This document shows, one piece after another, positions 26,453-36,099 of a stretch of DNA of 64,000 bases (position 1 is the first letter of the stretch; every line of letters begins with the position of its first letter). The notes below the pieces were generated by a model. The model was not told where the DNA came from, ran no database searches, and saw only the letters and a list, made by a program, of their open reading frames with translations. Source of the DNA: Vreelandella neptunia (lineage in GTDB: Bacteria > Pseudomonadota > Gammaproteobacteria > Pseudomonadales > Halomonadaceae); assembly GCF_000712975.1 (NCBI RefSeq), contig NZ_JHQL01000004.1, forward strand, positions 186,001 through 250,000, given 5' to 3'. The translations under genes and the position numbers were made by a program.

Positions 26453-28222
26453 TTAAAGCGGCCAAACCAGTGGAATAAGAGTTAAGGCAATGATTCCCGT
26501 CAAAAGGTTCAAGCCACCACCAACACGTAAAAAATCACTGACCCGATAGCCGCCAGGGCCATGCACCATAAGGTTCGTTTGATAACCAATCGGCGTTAAA
26601 AAACTAGCCGAAGCAGCAAACATTACCGCCACCACATAGGGCATCGGGTTAACCCCCAGGCTTTCTGCTGCAGCCATAACCACCGGAAAAATAATTACTG
26701 CAGCAGCATTATTGGTCACCAATTCGGTCAACATTGCCACGACGCAATACGTGGCAATTAATAGCAACAGAGGGTTACCCGCCACCAACGACAGAACACT
26801 GCCTGCCAGGAAGTCCGCCGCGCCGGAGGTTTGCAGCGCAGCCCCTACCCCGAAAGATGCTGCAATAGTTAGCAACACTTGTGTATCCAAACCACGCTTA
26901 GCAGCGTCTACAGAACAGCAACCGGTTAACAACGCTAGCGCCGCGCCTAACATAGCCGCATTGAGCATACTTAAGACACCTAGCGCCGCCAGCATTACAG
27001 CCCCCAACAAAATCGCCCAGGCCAACGGAGCTTTTTCATGCACGGGCCGCGCAGCGCCGTTTAACTCACTGATTAAGAGAAAGTCTTTCGATTGTCGGTG
27101 GCGCTCAATAAACGGTGGACGCGCTTCTAACAACAGCACGTCAGCGGGCTGCAAACGCACTTGCCCTAAGTTTCCAGTCACCCGCTCGCCGCCACGGCAG
27201 ATCGCCAATACGGCAGCGCCATACAACGTTCTAAAACGCCCGTCACGAATACGCTGTCCAATAAACTGGCACTGGTTCGATACCACTGCTTCAACCAAGC
27301 GCCGCTCTTTGAACTCTTTTTCCAAACTCGACGCCGCGTCACGAGAAGGGATCAGGCCACGAATTTGCTGTAGCTCTACAGCGGCGTCCGAGGTGCCCAC
27401 AAAGACGAGTCGGTCACCTGCCTTTAGCTGCTCGCCTGGCCCCACCACACTCACCACATTACCAGCGCGCTCAATTTCAACTAAAAAAAGCTCTTGAAGA
27501 TGGCGCAATCCAGCCTCTTCCACCGTACGGTCAACCAGCACCCCTGCGGGATCTACTTCCATTTCGATGGTGAACTCGCGAGGGTTAGCAAATGCTTTTG
27601 AGATCCCCTCTCGCGAAGGCAACAAGTGTGGCCCTAGGAAAATAAGATAAGCAAGGCCCACCAGCGCAACAGGAACACCTACCCAGGCCAAGTCAAATAA
27701 GCCCATAGCAAGGTTAGGATAGCGCTCCACTAACAAACCATGCACCACTAAGTTAGTACTGGTGCCAAACAGTGTAATGGTACCGCCTAAAATGGAAGCA
27801 AAGCTGAGCGGCATTAAGAGCCGTTGAGGAGAAAGCCTCAACCGTCGACTCCAGCTCATCACCGCCGGAATGTAGGTAGCCACTACTGGCGTATTATTGA
27901 GAAAACCGCTGAGTGAAGCCACAGGTAACAAAAGCCGAACAAGTGCACCACGCTCACTGTTAGGACGACCCAGTACATAGCGGATAATCAGGTCGATACC
28001 ACCGGTTTCACGAATACTCGCCACCAATACGTACATGAAAGCTACGGTAAACAAGCCGCTGTTAGAAAAACCGCCCAGCGCCTGCTGCGGGTCAATGACA
28101 CCCAAGGTCATTAACACCACGACGGCACCAAGCAAAATAATATCTGGCCCCAGTCGAGACAGTGTCATTAGTGGGAAAATAGTAAGCACTACTCCCACGG
28201 CTATCCAAGCATCCAGCGACAT
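26453..28222 (-). CDS. SLC13-family carrier with two central RCK-C (TrkA-C) domains
   Basis: 589 aa from ATG 28222, with GGGAG at good spacing; an ATG at 28240 is not well placed. Membrane helices at both ends flank two hydrophilic RCK-C domains at about residues 205-295 and 300-385 (GPGEQLKAGDRLVFVGTSDA and QVRLQPADVLLLEARPP). The two carrier signature loops are SGFLNNTPVVATYIPAV and ELVTNNAAAVIIFPVV. Members transport sulfate or carboxylates with sodium; the RCK domains probably sense a ligand. Substrate unknown. Confidence 0.9.
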   Translation of the reverse strand: MSLDAWIAVGVVLTIFPLMTLSRLGPDIILLGAVVVLMTLGVIDPQQALGGFSNSGLFTVAFMYVLVASIRETGGIDLIIRYVLGRPNSERGALVRLLLPVASLSGFLNNTPVVATYIPAVMSWSRRLRLSPQRLLMPLSFASILGGTITLFGTSTNLVVHGLLVERYPNLAMGLFDLAWVGVPVALVGLAYLIFLGPHLLPSREGISKAFANPREFTIEMEVDPAGVLVDRTVEEAGLRHLQELFLVEIERAGNVVSVVGPGEQLKAGDRLVFVGTSDAAVELQQIRGLIPSRDAASSLEKEFKERRLVEAVVSNQCQFIGQRIRDGRFRTLYGAAVLAICRGGERVTGNLGQVRLQPADVLLLEARPPFIERHRQSKDFLLISELNGAARPVHEKAPLAWAILLGAVMLAALGVLSMLNAAMLGAALALLTGCCSVDAAKRGLDTQVLLTIAASFGVGAALQTSGAADFLAGSVLSLVAGNPLLLLIATYCVVAMLTELVTNNAAAVIIFPVVMAAAESLGVNPMPYVVAVMFAASASFLTPIGYQTNLMVHGPGGYRVSDFLRVGGGLNLLTGIIALTLIPLVWPL

Positions 28223-28324
28223 ATCCTGTCTCCCTAACATAAAATCTTGGAAACATTGTGCCGCCTTGACGATATTCTAAAAAGTTATTTTTGGAAACAC
28301 TTTAATAACAAAAAAGAATATATA

Positions 28325-28387
28325 TGTGAGGTGTGAGGTGTGAGGTGTGAGGTGTGAGGTGTGAGGTGTGAGGTGTGAGGTGTGAGA
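28325..28387. repeat. 7-bp tandem repeat, eight full copies plus a partial ninth
   Basis: Uninterrupted TGTGAGG units from 28325, ending in TGTGAGA. It lies upstream of the SLC13 carrier start and downstream of the csp terminator, so it could fall in the carrier promoter region. Confidence 0.97.
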
Positions 28388-28407
28388 ATGTTGACTAAGC
28401 AGAAACG

Positions 28408-28435
28408 AAAAAACCCCGCTTTCGCGGGGTTTTTA
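28408..28435. terminator. Bidirectional rho-independent terminator after the cold-shock gene
   Basis: ACCCCGC / GCGGGGT stem with a tight TTTC loop, flanked by an A-run on the left and TTTTT on the right. It lies about 45 bases past the csp stop codon on the minus strand. Confidence 0.9.
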
Positions 28436-28479
28436 GCATATTAGCGTTATGCGCTAACAGCGAACATCATCGTTTCTAA

Positions 28480-28683
28480 TTAAAGAACTTTGATGTTGGA
28501 AGCCTGAAGGCCTTTTTTACCCTGAGTGACGTCGAAGGAAACCTTCTGGCCGTCTTGCAGAGTTTTGAAGCCATCAGCTTGAATTTCAGAGAAATGCGCG
28601 AACAGGTCGTCGCCATTGTCGTCAGGAGAAATGAAGCCGAAGCCTTTAGTGTCGTTAAACCACTTAACTGTACCAGTTGCCAT
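28480..28683 (-). CDS. CspA-family cold-shock protein
   Basis: 67 aa from ATG 28683; longer frames upstream are open but [20 protein letters not shown] is the family start. RNP1 (KGFGFI) and RNP2 (DLFAHF) are intact. Members bind single-stranded RNA/DNA and melt mRNA structure. GAGG lies 9 bases upstream. About 190 bases without a gene precede it, consistent with the long 5' leader of cold-shock mRNAs, and it is followed by a strong terminator. Confidence 0.96.
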   Translation of the reverse strand: MATGTVKWFNDTKGFGFISPDDNGDDLFAHFSEIQADGFKTLQDGQKVSFDVTQGKKGLQASNIKVL

Positions 28684-28684
28684 G

Positions 28685-28729
28685 ATCGAAATCCTCGATG
28701 TAGCTTGATGTAGAGCCGGGTAATACCCG
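28685..28729 (-). promoter_or_regulatory. Hairpins in the csp leader, one covering the ribosome binding site
   Basis: On the minus strand ATCGA-GGATT-TCGAT (28699-28685) can pair over the GAGG site just before the start codon. A 13-bp palindrome CGGGTAATACCCG lies at 28717-28729. Leader structure is common in csp genes; whether these act as a switch is a guess. Confidence 0.35.
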
Positions 28730-28873
28730 AGTTGCAGTGGGTAGAACAAGAAACTTTCACCAGACTAAACGCTTGGGCGTTTCGATACTGCTGACAACGT
28801 TCGACTTGCTAACCAACTGCATCCAGCATGCGCTTAACTTAGCCGCACGTCAATACTATAGTTAAAAAAAATG

Positions 28874-30541
28874 TCAGGGCGATGACCGATCCGCTGCCAT
28901 CATCCACCCCGCTGCTTTTTCGGCGATCATCAAGGTAGGAGAGTTGGTATTGCCACTGGTAATAGTCGGCATGATGCTGGCATCTACCACCCGCAAACCA
29001 GTCACTCCCCTAACACACAGTTTGGAATCCACCACCGCCATGGGGTCATCTTCGCGGCCCATTTTTGCCGTGCCCACTGGGTGAAAGATGGTGGTACCGA
29101 TATCCCCCGCCAGCTTGGCCAGATCGTCGTCACTCTGGTATTCAAGCCCCGGCTTGAACTCTTCCGGCTGGTACTTTGCAAAGGCCTGCTGCTCGGCAAT
29201 GCGCCGGGTGACCCGCAGTGAGTCTGCGGCCACTTTGCGGTCTTCCTCAGTACTCAGGTAATTAGGTTCGATGGCTGGGGCAGCTTGCGGGTCGCGGCTT
29301 TTGATCTGCACACGGCCACGGCTGGTGGGGTTGAGATTGCACACACTGGCGGTAATCGCAGGAAACCCATGCAGTGGCTGGCCAAACGCATCCAGGCTTA
29401 ATGGCTGCACGTGGTATTCGATATTGGCGTGCCGATACTCATCCGAGCTGCGGGTAAAAATGCAAAGCTGTGAAGGTGCCATACTCATCGGGCCTGTACG
29501 TTTAAACACGTACTCCAAACCAATCTTGGCTTTACCCAGCAGGGTACCGGCCATGGTATTGAGCGTTTTTGCCCCTTTCACTTTGTAGACAGAGCGAATC
29601 TGTAAGTGATCCTGCAGGTTTTCACCCACACCCGGTAGCGCTGACACTACGTCAATACCGTGTTGTTGCAGTAGCTCGGGCGCGCCAATCCCAGAAAGTT
29701 GTAGTATCTGCGGCGAGCCAATAGCCCCCGCGCTCAACACGACTTCTTTATTAGCCCCTACACTAAGCGTTTTGCCCTCGCGGAGAAGCTCTGCGCCTAC
29801 GCAGCGCGGTTGGTCATCTTGCGGCTCAAATAGCAGACGATTGACGTGGGTAGAGTGCCAGATCGTTAGGTTAGTGCGTTGCTTGATCGGTCTCAGAAAC
29901 GCTTTAGAAGTATTCCAGCGCCAACCATTGCGCTGGTTGACCTCAAAGTAATTGACGCCTTCGTTATCACCGCGGTTGAAATCATCAGTGCGTGGAATAC
30001 CCGCTTGCACCGCCGCCTCGGCGAAATCGTCCAATACTTGCCAGCTTAAGCGCTGCTTTTCTATCCGCCATTCGCCACCATGACCATGGTAGCGGCGATG
30101 ATCAGCATCGCCGTCACCGCCCTCGTCCAGCCGGTGGTGATCTTCATGCTGCATGAAATCCGGTAGGCAGTTATCCCAGCGCCAGGCGTTATCTCCAGTC
30201 AGCTCAGCCCAGTGGTCGTAATCCCGTGCTTGGCCACGTAGATAGAGCATACCGTTGATACTTGAACAGCCACCTAGAGTCTTGCCGCGTGGGTAGATTA
30301 ATGACCGACCGTTGAGCCCTTTGTCGGGCTCGGTACGAAACAGCCAGTCCGTGCGGGGGTTGTTGATGCAGTACAGATAGCCCACGGGAATATGAATCCA
30401 GTGGTAGTTATCCGGCCCACCCGCTTCAATCAGCAGCACCTTATTATTTGGGTTAGCGCTTAGCCGATTGGCCAGCAGGCACCCAGCGGTGCCTGCGCCA
30501 ATCACAATGTAGTCGAAATTATTGTTAGCAGTGTGTGGCAT
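28874..30541 (-). CDS. dddA: GMC-family flavin alcohol dehydrogenase, DddA-type (3-hydroxypropionate dehydrogenase)
   Basis: 555 aa from ATG 30541, preceded by GGGAG at 7 bases; an ATG at 30568 overlaps the upstream stop but has no site. The FAD-binding loop VIGAGTAG is at 13-20, the GMC signature PRGKTLGGCSSINGMLYLRG at about 84-103, and the active-site His region FHPVGTAKMG and Asn region SGNTNSPTLM near the C-terminus. In Halomonas the pair DddA/DddC oxidises 3-hydroxypropionate, for example from DMSP, through malonate semialdehyde to acetyl-CoA. The gene order supports this, but choline-like or other alcohols remain possible. Confidence 0.85.
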   Translation of the reverse strand: MPHTANNNFDYIVIGAGTAGCLLANRLSANPNNKVLLIEAGGPDNYHWIHIPVGYLYCINNPRTDWLFRTEPDKGLNGRSLIYPRGKTLGGCSSINGMLYLRGQARDYDHWAELTGDNAWRWDNCLPDFMQHEDHHRLDEGGDGDADHRRYHGHGGEWRIEKQRLSWQVLDDFAEAAVQAGIPRTDDFNRGDNEGVNYFEVNQRNGWRWNTSKAFLRPIKQRTNLTIWHSTHVNRLLFEPQDDQPRCVGAELLREGKTLSVGANKEVVLSAGAIGSPQILQLSGIGAPELLQQHGIDVVSALPGVGENLQDHLQIRSVYKVKGAKTLNTMAGTLLGKAKIGLEYVFKRTGPMSMAPSQLCIFTRSSDEYRHANIEYHVQPLSLDAFGQPLHGFPAITASVCNLNPTSRGRVQIKSRDPQAAPAIEPNYLSTEEDRKVAADSLRVTRRIAEQQAFAKYQPEEFKPGLEYQSDDDLAKLAGDIGTTIFHPVGTAKMGREDDPMAVVDSKLCVRGVTGLRVVDASIMPTITSGNTNSPTLMIAEKAAGWMMAADRSSP

Positions 30542-30567
30542 AGACGTGCTCCCGTCACCTGGCGGCA

Positions 30568-32079
30568 TTACTTAGCCGTCGGCATCACGAACTCAGCACC
30601 CGCGTCGATGGAGTCTGACCAGCGCTGCATGATGGATTTCTGCTTGGTGTAGAAACGTACGCCCTCTTCCCCATAGGCATGCATATCGCCAAACAGGGAG
30701 CGCTTCCAGCCGCCAAAACCGTGCCAAGCCATGGGGACCGGAATGGGGACGTTGATGCCAACCATACCTACCTGGATGCGGCGGCCAAATTCACGGGCGA
30801 CGTTGCCACTTTCGGTAAAGCAGCTGACGCCATTGCCGAACTCGTGGTCGTTGATCAGCTGAATCGCCGTGGCGATATCCGGCACGCGTACGCAGACCAG
30901 CACGGGGCCGAAAATTTCTTCCTTATAGATAGTCATCTCGGGGGTGACGTGGTCAAACAGGGTACCGCCCATCCAGAAACCATCGGCACAGCCTTCGCCT
31001 GTTTGCGCGACATTAAATTCACGACCATCTACCACCAAGTGTGCGCCTTCTTCTACGCCTTTATTGATGTAACCGGTAATCCGCTCATGCGCCTGACGGG
31101 TGACAATCGGGCCCATTTCCGCATCAAGCTGCATGCCGTCCTTCACTTTCAGCGCCTTGGCACGCTCCGCCAGCTGAGCAACGACACCATCGGCTACATC
31201 GCCAACCAGCACCGCCACGCTGATGGCCATGCAACGCTCGCCTGCCGAGCCGTAGGCAGCACCAATCAAGGCATCCACGGCTTTATCCAGGTTGGCATCC
31301 GGCATCACCACCATATGGTTCTTGGCACCCCCCAACGCCTGGACGCGCTTGCCATGTTTGGCGCCGCGCTCGTAGATCAGGTTGGCAATCGGGGTGGAAC
31401 CGACAAACGACAGTGCCTTGACGTCCGGATGATCAATCAGCGCTTCAACGCTGTCCTTGTCGCCCTGCACCACGTTGAAAACGCCATCCGGTAGCCCTGC
31501 CTGCTTGAGCAGATCAGCAATCATCAACGAGGCACTAGGGTCCAGCGGGCTGGGCTTGAGGATAAAGGTATTACCAGTGGCAATTGCGACCGGGAACATC
31601 CACATCGGCACCATGACCGGAAAGTTGAACGGCGTGATACCGGCGACCACACCCAGCGGCTGGCGCATGGTCCAGTTATCAATCCCAGTGCTAACCTGCT
31701 CGGTGTAGTCACCTTTCAGCAATTGCGGAATGCCGCAGGCAAACTCAACAATATCAATCCCGCGCGCCACTTCGCCCTGAGCATCGGTAAACACCTTACC
31801 GTGCTCCTTGGTGATCGCTTCGGCCAGCTCATCCTTATGGGCGTTCAGCAGCTCCAGAAAACGGAACATCACGCGCGCCCGACGAATGGGTGGGGTATCT
31901 GCCCAAGCAGGAAATGCGGCTTGAGCAGCGTTAACGGCACTGTCTACATCCTGGGTGCTGGCCAAAACCACATGACCGCTGACCTCGCCGGTAGCAGGGT
32001 TAAAGACCTGTTGAGAAAGGCCTGAGCTACCCTCGTTGATCTGCCCGTTAATAAAATGATTAATAGTGGTTGTTGTCAT
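30568..32079 (-). CDS. dddC: CoA-acylating (methyl)malonate-semialdehyde dehydrogenase, DddC/MmsA type
   Basis: 503 aa. Catalytic C283 in [10 protein letters not shown] and N152 in [10 protein letters not shown] are present. The general-base Glu of ordinary aldehyde dehydrogenases is missing ([12 protein letters not shown] in place of an E-L-G-G segment), as expected for the CoA-acylating MmsA family. It converts malonate or methylmalonate semialdehyde with CoA and NAD to acetyl- or propionyl-CoA plus CO2. Directly upstream of the DddA-type gene and divergent from a LysR regulator, matching a 3-hydroxypropionate degradation operon. A valine or inositol role cannot be excluded. Confidence 0.9.
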   Translation of the reverse strand: MTTTTINHFINGQINEGSSGLSQQVFNPATGEVSGHVVLASTQDVDSAVNAAQAAFPAWADTPPIRRARVMFRFLELLNAHKDELAEAITKEHGKVFTDAQGEVARGIDIVEFACGIPQLLKGDYTEQVSTGIDNWTMRQPLGVVAGITPFNFPVMVPMWMFPVAIATGNTFILKPSPLDPSASLMIADLLKQAGLPDGVFNVVQGDKDSVEALIDHPDVKALSFVGSTPIANLIYERGAKHGKRVQALGGAKNHMVVMPDANLDKAVDALIGAAYGSAGERCMAISVAVLVGDVADGVVAQLAERAKALKVKDGMQLDAEMGPIVTRQAHERITGYINKGVEEGAHLVVDGREFNVAQTGEGCADGFWMGGTLFDHVTPEMTIYKEEIFGPVLVCVRVPDIATAIQLINDHEFGNGVSCFTESGNVAREFGRRIQVGMVGINVPIPVPMAWHGFGGWKRSLFGDMHAYGEEGVRFYTKQKSIMQRWSDSIDAGAEFVMPTAK

Positions 32080-32216
32080 TTGGTTACCTTTATAAGCAAA
32101 TTAAAATAACGGTGTAAGTGCGGATAGATTAACCGCCTTGATATGGCAATCAATTGAGTAATTTTTAACCTAGATATAAGATTTACTAATAACACAGCAG
32201 TAGCAGGTGGCCGCTT

Positions 32217-33119
32217 ATGCAAGAGAACTCAGCACTACGGGCATTTGTCGCCGTAGCACGTACGGGTAGCGTTTCACGAGCGGCTGACCAGCTATGTATT
32301 ACTCAGCCCGCAGTAAGCCTAAAGTTGAAGCAGCTTCAGCAGCATTTGGGTCTAACTCTGTTCACCCGTCGCCCACAGGGGTTAACGCTAACCGCCGATG
32401 GCTATGCCTTATTGCCCGCCGCAGAAAATGCCCTTGCCAGTGCGCTTGCCTTTGAACAAAGCGCCAGAGCTTTACATAGCACCCTGCGAGGAAAGCTGAA
32501 AATCGGCACGATTGTAGACCCTGAATTTATTCGCCTAGGTAAATTTCTCAGCCGCTTAATGGCTCGCGCGCCCCATCTTGAAACCGAGCTGCATCACAGT
32601 ATGAGCGGTAGCGTGTTAGCAAAGGTGGAGCAGGGTGAATTAGACGTAGGCTTTTATCTCGCCATGCCAGGCGAAGGAACTGACAACTCAGCACTGGCTT
32701 GGCGTGAGTTGACTCATTTTCACTATCACATCGTCGCCCCGGCTGGCTGGGAAGCCAAGCTAGCAGACACCCGCTGGGAAGTACTGGCTGCCCTACCTTG
32801 GATCGTTACACCAACGGATTCCGTACACCACCGACTACTTAAATACGCGTTAGCAGCAAGTGGAGCCAAGCCCAATCGGGTCGCTCAGGTAGACCAAGAA
32901 GTATGTATGCTAGATCTAGTCCGCGCCGGTGTCGGGCTTAGCCTAGCGCGGGATGCGTTGGCAATGACCGAACGACAGGAAAGCGGCTTGACGATAGCGG
33001 ATAGTATTCGCCTGCCCTGTGCACTCAGCTTGATCTGGCGTAAAGAGCGTGCCACAGAACCCACCGTAAAAGCGGCACTCGACACGTTGGATACGGTTTG
33101 GCAAAATCGTTTAAATTAG
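32217..33119 (+). CDS. LysR-family regulator, divergent from dddCA
   Basis: 300 aa. N-terminal helix-turn-helix (residues 1-60, AVARTGSVSRAADQLCITQP then AVSLKLKQLQQHLGLTLF) and a substrate-binding-like effector domain. It diverges from dddC across a 137-base intergenic region, where LysR proteins normally bind and activate the neighbour. By analogy with DddR of other Halomonas it may respond to 3-hydroxypropionate or a related acid. Confidence 0.92.
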   Translation: MQENSALRAFVAVARTGSVSRAADQLCITQPAVSLKLKQLQQHLGLTLFTRRPQGLTLTADGYALLPAAENALASALAFEQSARALHSTLRGKLKIGTIVDPEFIRLGKFLSRLMARAPHLETELHHSMSGSVLAKVEQGELDVGFYLAMPGEGTDNSALAWRELTHFHYHIVAPAGWEAKLADTRWEVLAALPWIVTPTDSVHHRLLKYALAASGAKPNRVAQVDQEVCMLDLVRAGVGLSLARDALAMTERQESGLTIADSIRLPCALSLIWRKERATEPTVKAALDTLDTVWQNRLN

Positions 33120-33257
33120 ACAGATTATGTACAATAAAATCTAGCGCGTATAAAAAACTAGGAACCTACGTTAATAAATTGGATCACTATTCAGTCAGCT
33201 AATTAGCCATGTTCCTAGAAAGTCCTAACTAGAAAGCCTTAAACTGGAGCGCCCTAA

Positions 33258-33905
33258 ATGTCTCGTCTAATGCCATTTTCCAAACCGTTTCGCCCGCTTT
33301 TGCACGTGCCTGCTTTTTGCATGGTGGTAGCGGTAGGTTTAACAAGCACCTCATTACACGCTCAATCCAATGCGTCGGCCACCTTTGCTGGCGGCTGCTT
33401 TTGGTGCATGGAACCGCCCTATGATAAGCAGCCAGGCGTCAGCGCCACCATTTCTGGCTATATGGGTGGCGAGCTTGAAAACCCTACGTATGAACAGATT
33501 TCTCGCGGTGGAACTGGTCACGTGGAGGTGGTGCAAATTGCCTATGACGATAGCCAAATCAGCTATGAACAGCTGCTGGAGATTTTCTGGCGAAATATCG
33601 ACCCCTTCGCCGTAGACCGTCAGTTTTGTGACAGCGGCGACCAGTACCGTTCAGCCATTTTTTACCATAATGATGAACAACGAGAGCTAGCAGAAGCCTC
33701 TAAAGCTGACATGGAAGCACGCTTTGACCAAACTATCGCGACTGAGATAGCTCCTGCCAGCGAGTTTTGGGAAGCTGAAGAGTATCACCAGGATTATTAT
33801 GAAAAAAATCCACTACGCTACCGGTTTTATCGCCTGAGCTGTGGTCGTGATGATCGTCTGGAAGAAGTATGGGGTGAAGAAGCAGGCGGCCCAACATTTC
33901 AGTAG
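33258..33905 (+). CDS. msrA: Peptide-methionine (S)-S-oxide reductase MsrA, exported
   Basis: 215 aa. The N-terminal 35 residues form a signal peptide (hydrophobic stretch about 17-32, cleavage near LHAQS), so the enzyme is probably periplasmic. The MsrA active site GGCFWCME has catalytic C47. The conserved FWRNIDPFAVDRQFCDSGDQ and YHQDYYEKNP segments follow; the late Cys (SCGRDD) may resolve the disulfide. It repairs oxidised methionine in envelope proteins. Single gene. Confidence 0.94.
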   Translation: MSRLMPFSKPFRPLLHVPAFCMVVAVGLTSTSLHAQSNASATFAGGCFWCMEPPYDKQPGVSATISGYMGGELENPTYEQISRGGTGHVEVVQIAYDDSQISYEQLLEIFWRNIDPFAVDRQFCDSGDQYRSAIFYHNDEQRELAEASKADMEARFDQTIATEIAPASEFWEAEEYHQDYYEKNPLRYRFYRLSCGRDDRLEEVWGEEAGGPTFQ

Positions 33906-34103
33906 CACACTATCAGCATGCACATCTAACGGAACGTTTTTTGTCCGAGACTGCCCTATGGTTACGCTTTAGTTAAGTCGCTAACCATTGAATTAGGCAA
34001 AGCGTTATTTTTCTACTAAAGTGGAGAGTCAGTATTAATAGACCAGTCGACTAAAGACTGGTTTATGCCTTAACGCCCCGTTGATCAAAAGATAGGAGAT
34101 CTT

Positions 34104-35486
34104 ATGAGCAACAGCATCACAACCGTCAATCCAACCACCGGCGAAACGCTTGAAACTTATGCGCTGATGGATGCCAGCCAAGCCAAGCAGATTGTCGAGG
34201 CAAGCCATGAAGCGTTTCTTGACTGGCGGCTTAAACCTCTTGACCATCGTGCCAAAGTGGTTAAAGCCATTGGCGAGGCGCTTAACGCCCATAAAGATGA
34301 GCTTGCCGAGCTAATGGTAAAAGAGATGGGCAAGCTGCCTAGCCAAGCCCGTCAGGAAGTTGACCTTTGCGTGGGCATCTGTGATTACACTGCAGCGCAT
34401 GGCCCTACTACATTAGCCGACGAAGAGCGCAACCCCAGCAACGGCGAGCGTGGCATTGTTACTTACTCTCCCATGGGTGTTATCTATGGCATACAACCGT
34501 GGAACTTCCCCGCTTATCAGGTAGTTCGTTACTCCATCGCCAACATTATGGCGGGTAATAGCGTGTTGCTGAAACATGCTGAAAATGTCACTGGCAGCGG
34601 CCTACTGCTCGAAAAAATTTACCGTGAGGCAGGCCTGCCGGAAAATGTTTTCCGCACGATTGTTATTTCTCATGATGTATCTGATGAGGTGATTGCACAC
34701 AAAGCAGTGCGTGGCGTTACTTTAACGGGTAGTGACGGTGCTGGTCGTAAAGTGGCGGCAAAAGCTGCCGAGCACTTGAAAAAAACGGTATTGGAACTGG
34801 GCTCAAACGACGCTTATCTAGTGCTGGATGACGCGGATATGGACGTGGCGATCAAGACTTGCGTTCAAGGACGCGTATACAATGGCGGGCAGACTTGCGT
34901 TGCAGCCAAGCGTTTTGTAGTCACAGAAAAGAATTACGAAACATTTAAAGAACGTTACGTCGCACGTATGCAGTCGTTGAAAGCGGGTGACCCCACTAAC
35001 GAAGATAGCGATCTTGGTCCCATGGCCCGTGTCGATCTGCGCGATACTCTTCATGAGCAAGTGGAAGAGAGTGTTCGCAAAGGTGCAAAAATCCTATGCG
35101 GTGGTGAAAAGCTATCCGGCAAAGGAGCATTTTATCCGGTAACCGTGCTGGATAACGTGACACCCGGCCAGCCCGCCTATGATGACGAGCTATTTGGGCC
35201 AGTCGCAGCGCTGATTCGCGCTAAAGACGATGAAGACGCCATGCGTATTGCCAACGACAGCCGTTATGGCCTCGGCGGCGGCATCATCTCTAAAGATGTG
35301 AAGCGCGCTACCGAGCTTGCCAGCAAGTACTTTGATACCGGCATGGTATTTATCAACGGCTTTGGCGTTGCTACCCCAGAAATGCCGTTTGGCGGCGTCA
35401 AAGATTCTGGTTATGGGCGTGAGCATGGTGGTTTCGGCATGCTGGAGTTTGTTAATGTGAAGTCGGTCATTGTCGTTAAAGAGTGA
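34104..35486 (+). CDS. sad: NAD-dependent succinate-semialdehyde dehydrogenase, Sad (YneI) type
   Basis: 460 aa aldehyde dehydrogenase that aligns from end to end with E. coli Sad as I recall it. Catalytic C265 (GGQTCVAAKR), general base E231 (VLELGSNDAY) and N134 (QPWNFPAYQV) are present. It oxidises succinate semialdehyde to succinate in GABA or putrescine breakdown; other aldehydes are possible. TAGGAGAT precedes ATG 34104 and a strong terminator follows, so it is a single transcription unit. No aminotransferase lies beside it. Confidence 0.9.
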   Translation: MSNSITTVNPTTGETLETYALMDASQAKQIVEASHEAFLDWRLKPLDHRAKVVKAIGEALNAHKDELAELMVKEMGKLPSQARQEVDLCVGICDYTAAHGPTTLADEERNPSNGERGIVTYSPMGVIYGIQPWNFPAYQVVRYSIANIMAGNSVLLKHAENVTGSGLLLEKIYREAGLPENVFRTIVISHDVSDEVIAHKAVRGVTLTGSDGAGRKVAAKAAEHLKKTVLELGSNDAYLVLDDADMDVAIKTCVQGRVYNGGQTCVAAKRFVVTEKNYETFKERYVARMQSLKAGDPTNEDSDLGPMARVDLRDTLHEQVEESVRKGAKILCGGEKLSGKGAFYPVTVLDNVTPGQPAYDDELFGPVAALIRAKDDEDAMRIANDSRYGLGGGIISKDVKRATELASKYFDTGMVFINGFGVATPEMPFGGVKDSGYGREHGGFGMLEFVNVKSVIVVKE

Positions 35487-35558
35487 TGATCGTAAAAGAG
35501 CGATGACCATTAGCGACTAAGCCGATAAACGCTCAAAATCATTAGCCGTAAAAAGAGC

Positions 35559-35597
35559 GCGCCGCTAGCTTTTCAACAAGCTAGCGGCGCTTTTTTT
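35559..35597 (+). terminator. Rho-independent terminator after the aldehyde dehydrogenase
   Basis: Perfect 13-bp arms (35559-35571 and 35578-35590) around a 6-base loop, followed by seven T residues. Confidence 0.93.
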
Positions 35598-35610
35598 GTT
35601 ACTGGTATTT

Positions 35611-36099
35611 TTACGAGCTTAAGTGTTGTTCAGAGGTTCGGCGCTGCCATAATTTCAGTATTAGTGCCATCACTACCCACGTCACTAATGCGGCAATAAC
35701 ATCGTCTAACACAATGCCAAAGCCACCCTGCACATACTCTGCCAAATGAATTGGTGGCGGCTTCAGCGAATCAAAGAAACGATAAACAACGAATGCCAGC
35801 GCCATCACCAACGGATGTCGTGCTGCCTGTAGCCCAATCACTACTAGCGGGAACGCCAAGTACTCATCAGCAACAATGCTGCCATGATCTAGTCCTGCAT
35901 AGTGCCACGCAGCAACATGGCAAACCGGCACAGCAAGTACCAGCAGAACAGCCATGATAGCGCCCTGCTGCACCAACGGTCGGCTTAACAACCACCATGC
36001 TAACGGAATGCCCAGCAGCGAACCAACCGTACCCGGCGCAATCGGCGCTAGCCCCAGCCCAAAGCCGGTGGCTAGCCAAAAATTAATGGTATCCAGCAT
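35611..36099 (-). CDS. pgpA: Phosphatidylglycerophosphatase A
   Basis: 162 aa with about four hydrophobic segments. The family motif ATGFGLGLAPIAPGTVGSLL is at residues 10-29 and the acidic active-site region DEYLAFPLVVIGL is at about 82-94. FRFFDSLKPPPI-like and GGFGIVLDDVIAALVTWVVM blocks follow. It dephosphorylates phosphatidylglycerophosphate to phosphatidylglycerol. The start codon overlaps the stop of the upstream TerB/DUF533 gene (TAATG). The usual neighbours thiL/nusB are absent. Confidence 0.94.
   Translation of the reverse strand: MLDTINFWLATGFGLGLAPIAPGTVGSLLGIPLAWWLLSRPLVQQGAIMAVLLVLAVPVCHVAAWHYAGLDHGSIVADEYLAFPLVVIGLQAARHPLVMALAFVVYRFFDSLKPPPIHLAEYVQGGFGIVLDDVIAALVTWVVMALILKLWQRRTSEQHLSS

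Noticed and set aside
26712-27497. 261-codon plus-strand frame opposite the SLC13 carrier
   Set aside because: It lies fully antisense to a well-conserved gene, has no ribosome binding site, and its Ser/Thr/Ala/Asn-rich composition is typical of an antisense shadow.
28325-28387. Possible CRISPR array
   Set aside because: The 7-bp units are directly adjacent with no spacers, and no cas gene is present. It is a simple tandem repeat.
30679-31494. 271-codon plus-strand frame opposite dddC
   Set aside because: Antisense to a conserved aldehyde dehydrogenase, with His/Ala-rich unnatural composition and no recognisable domain.
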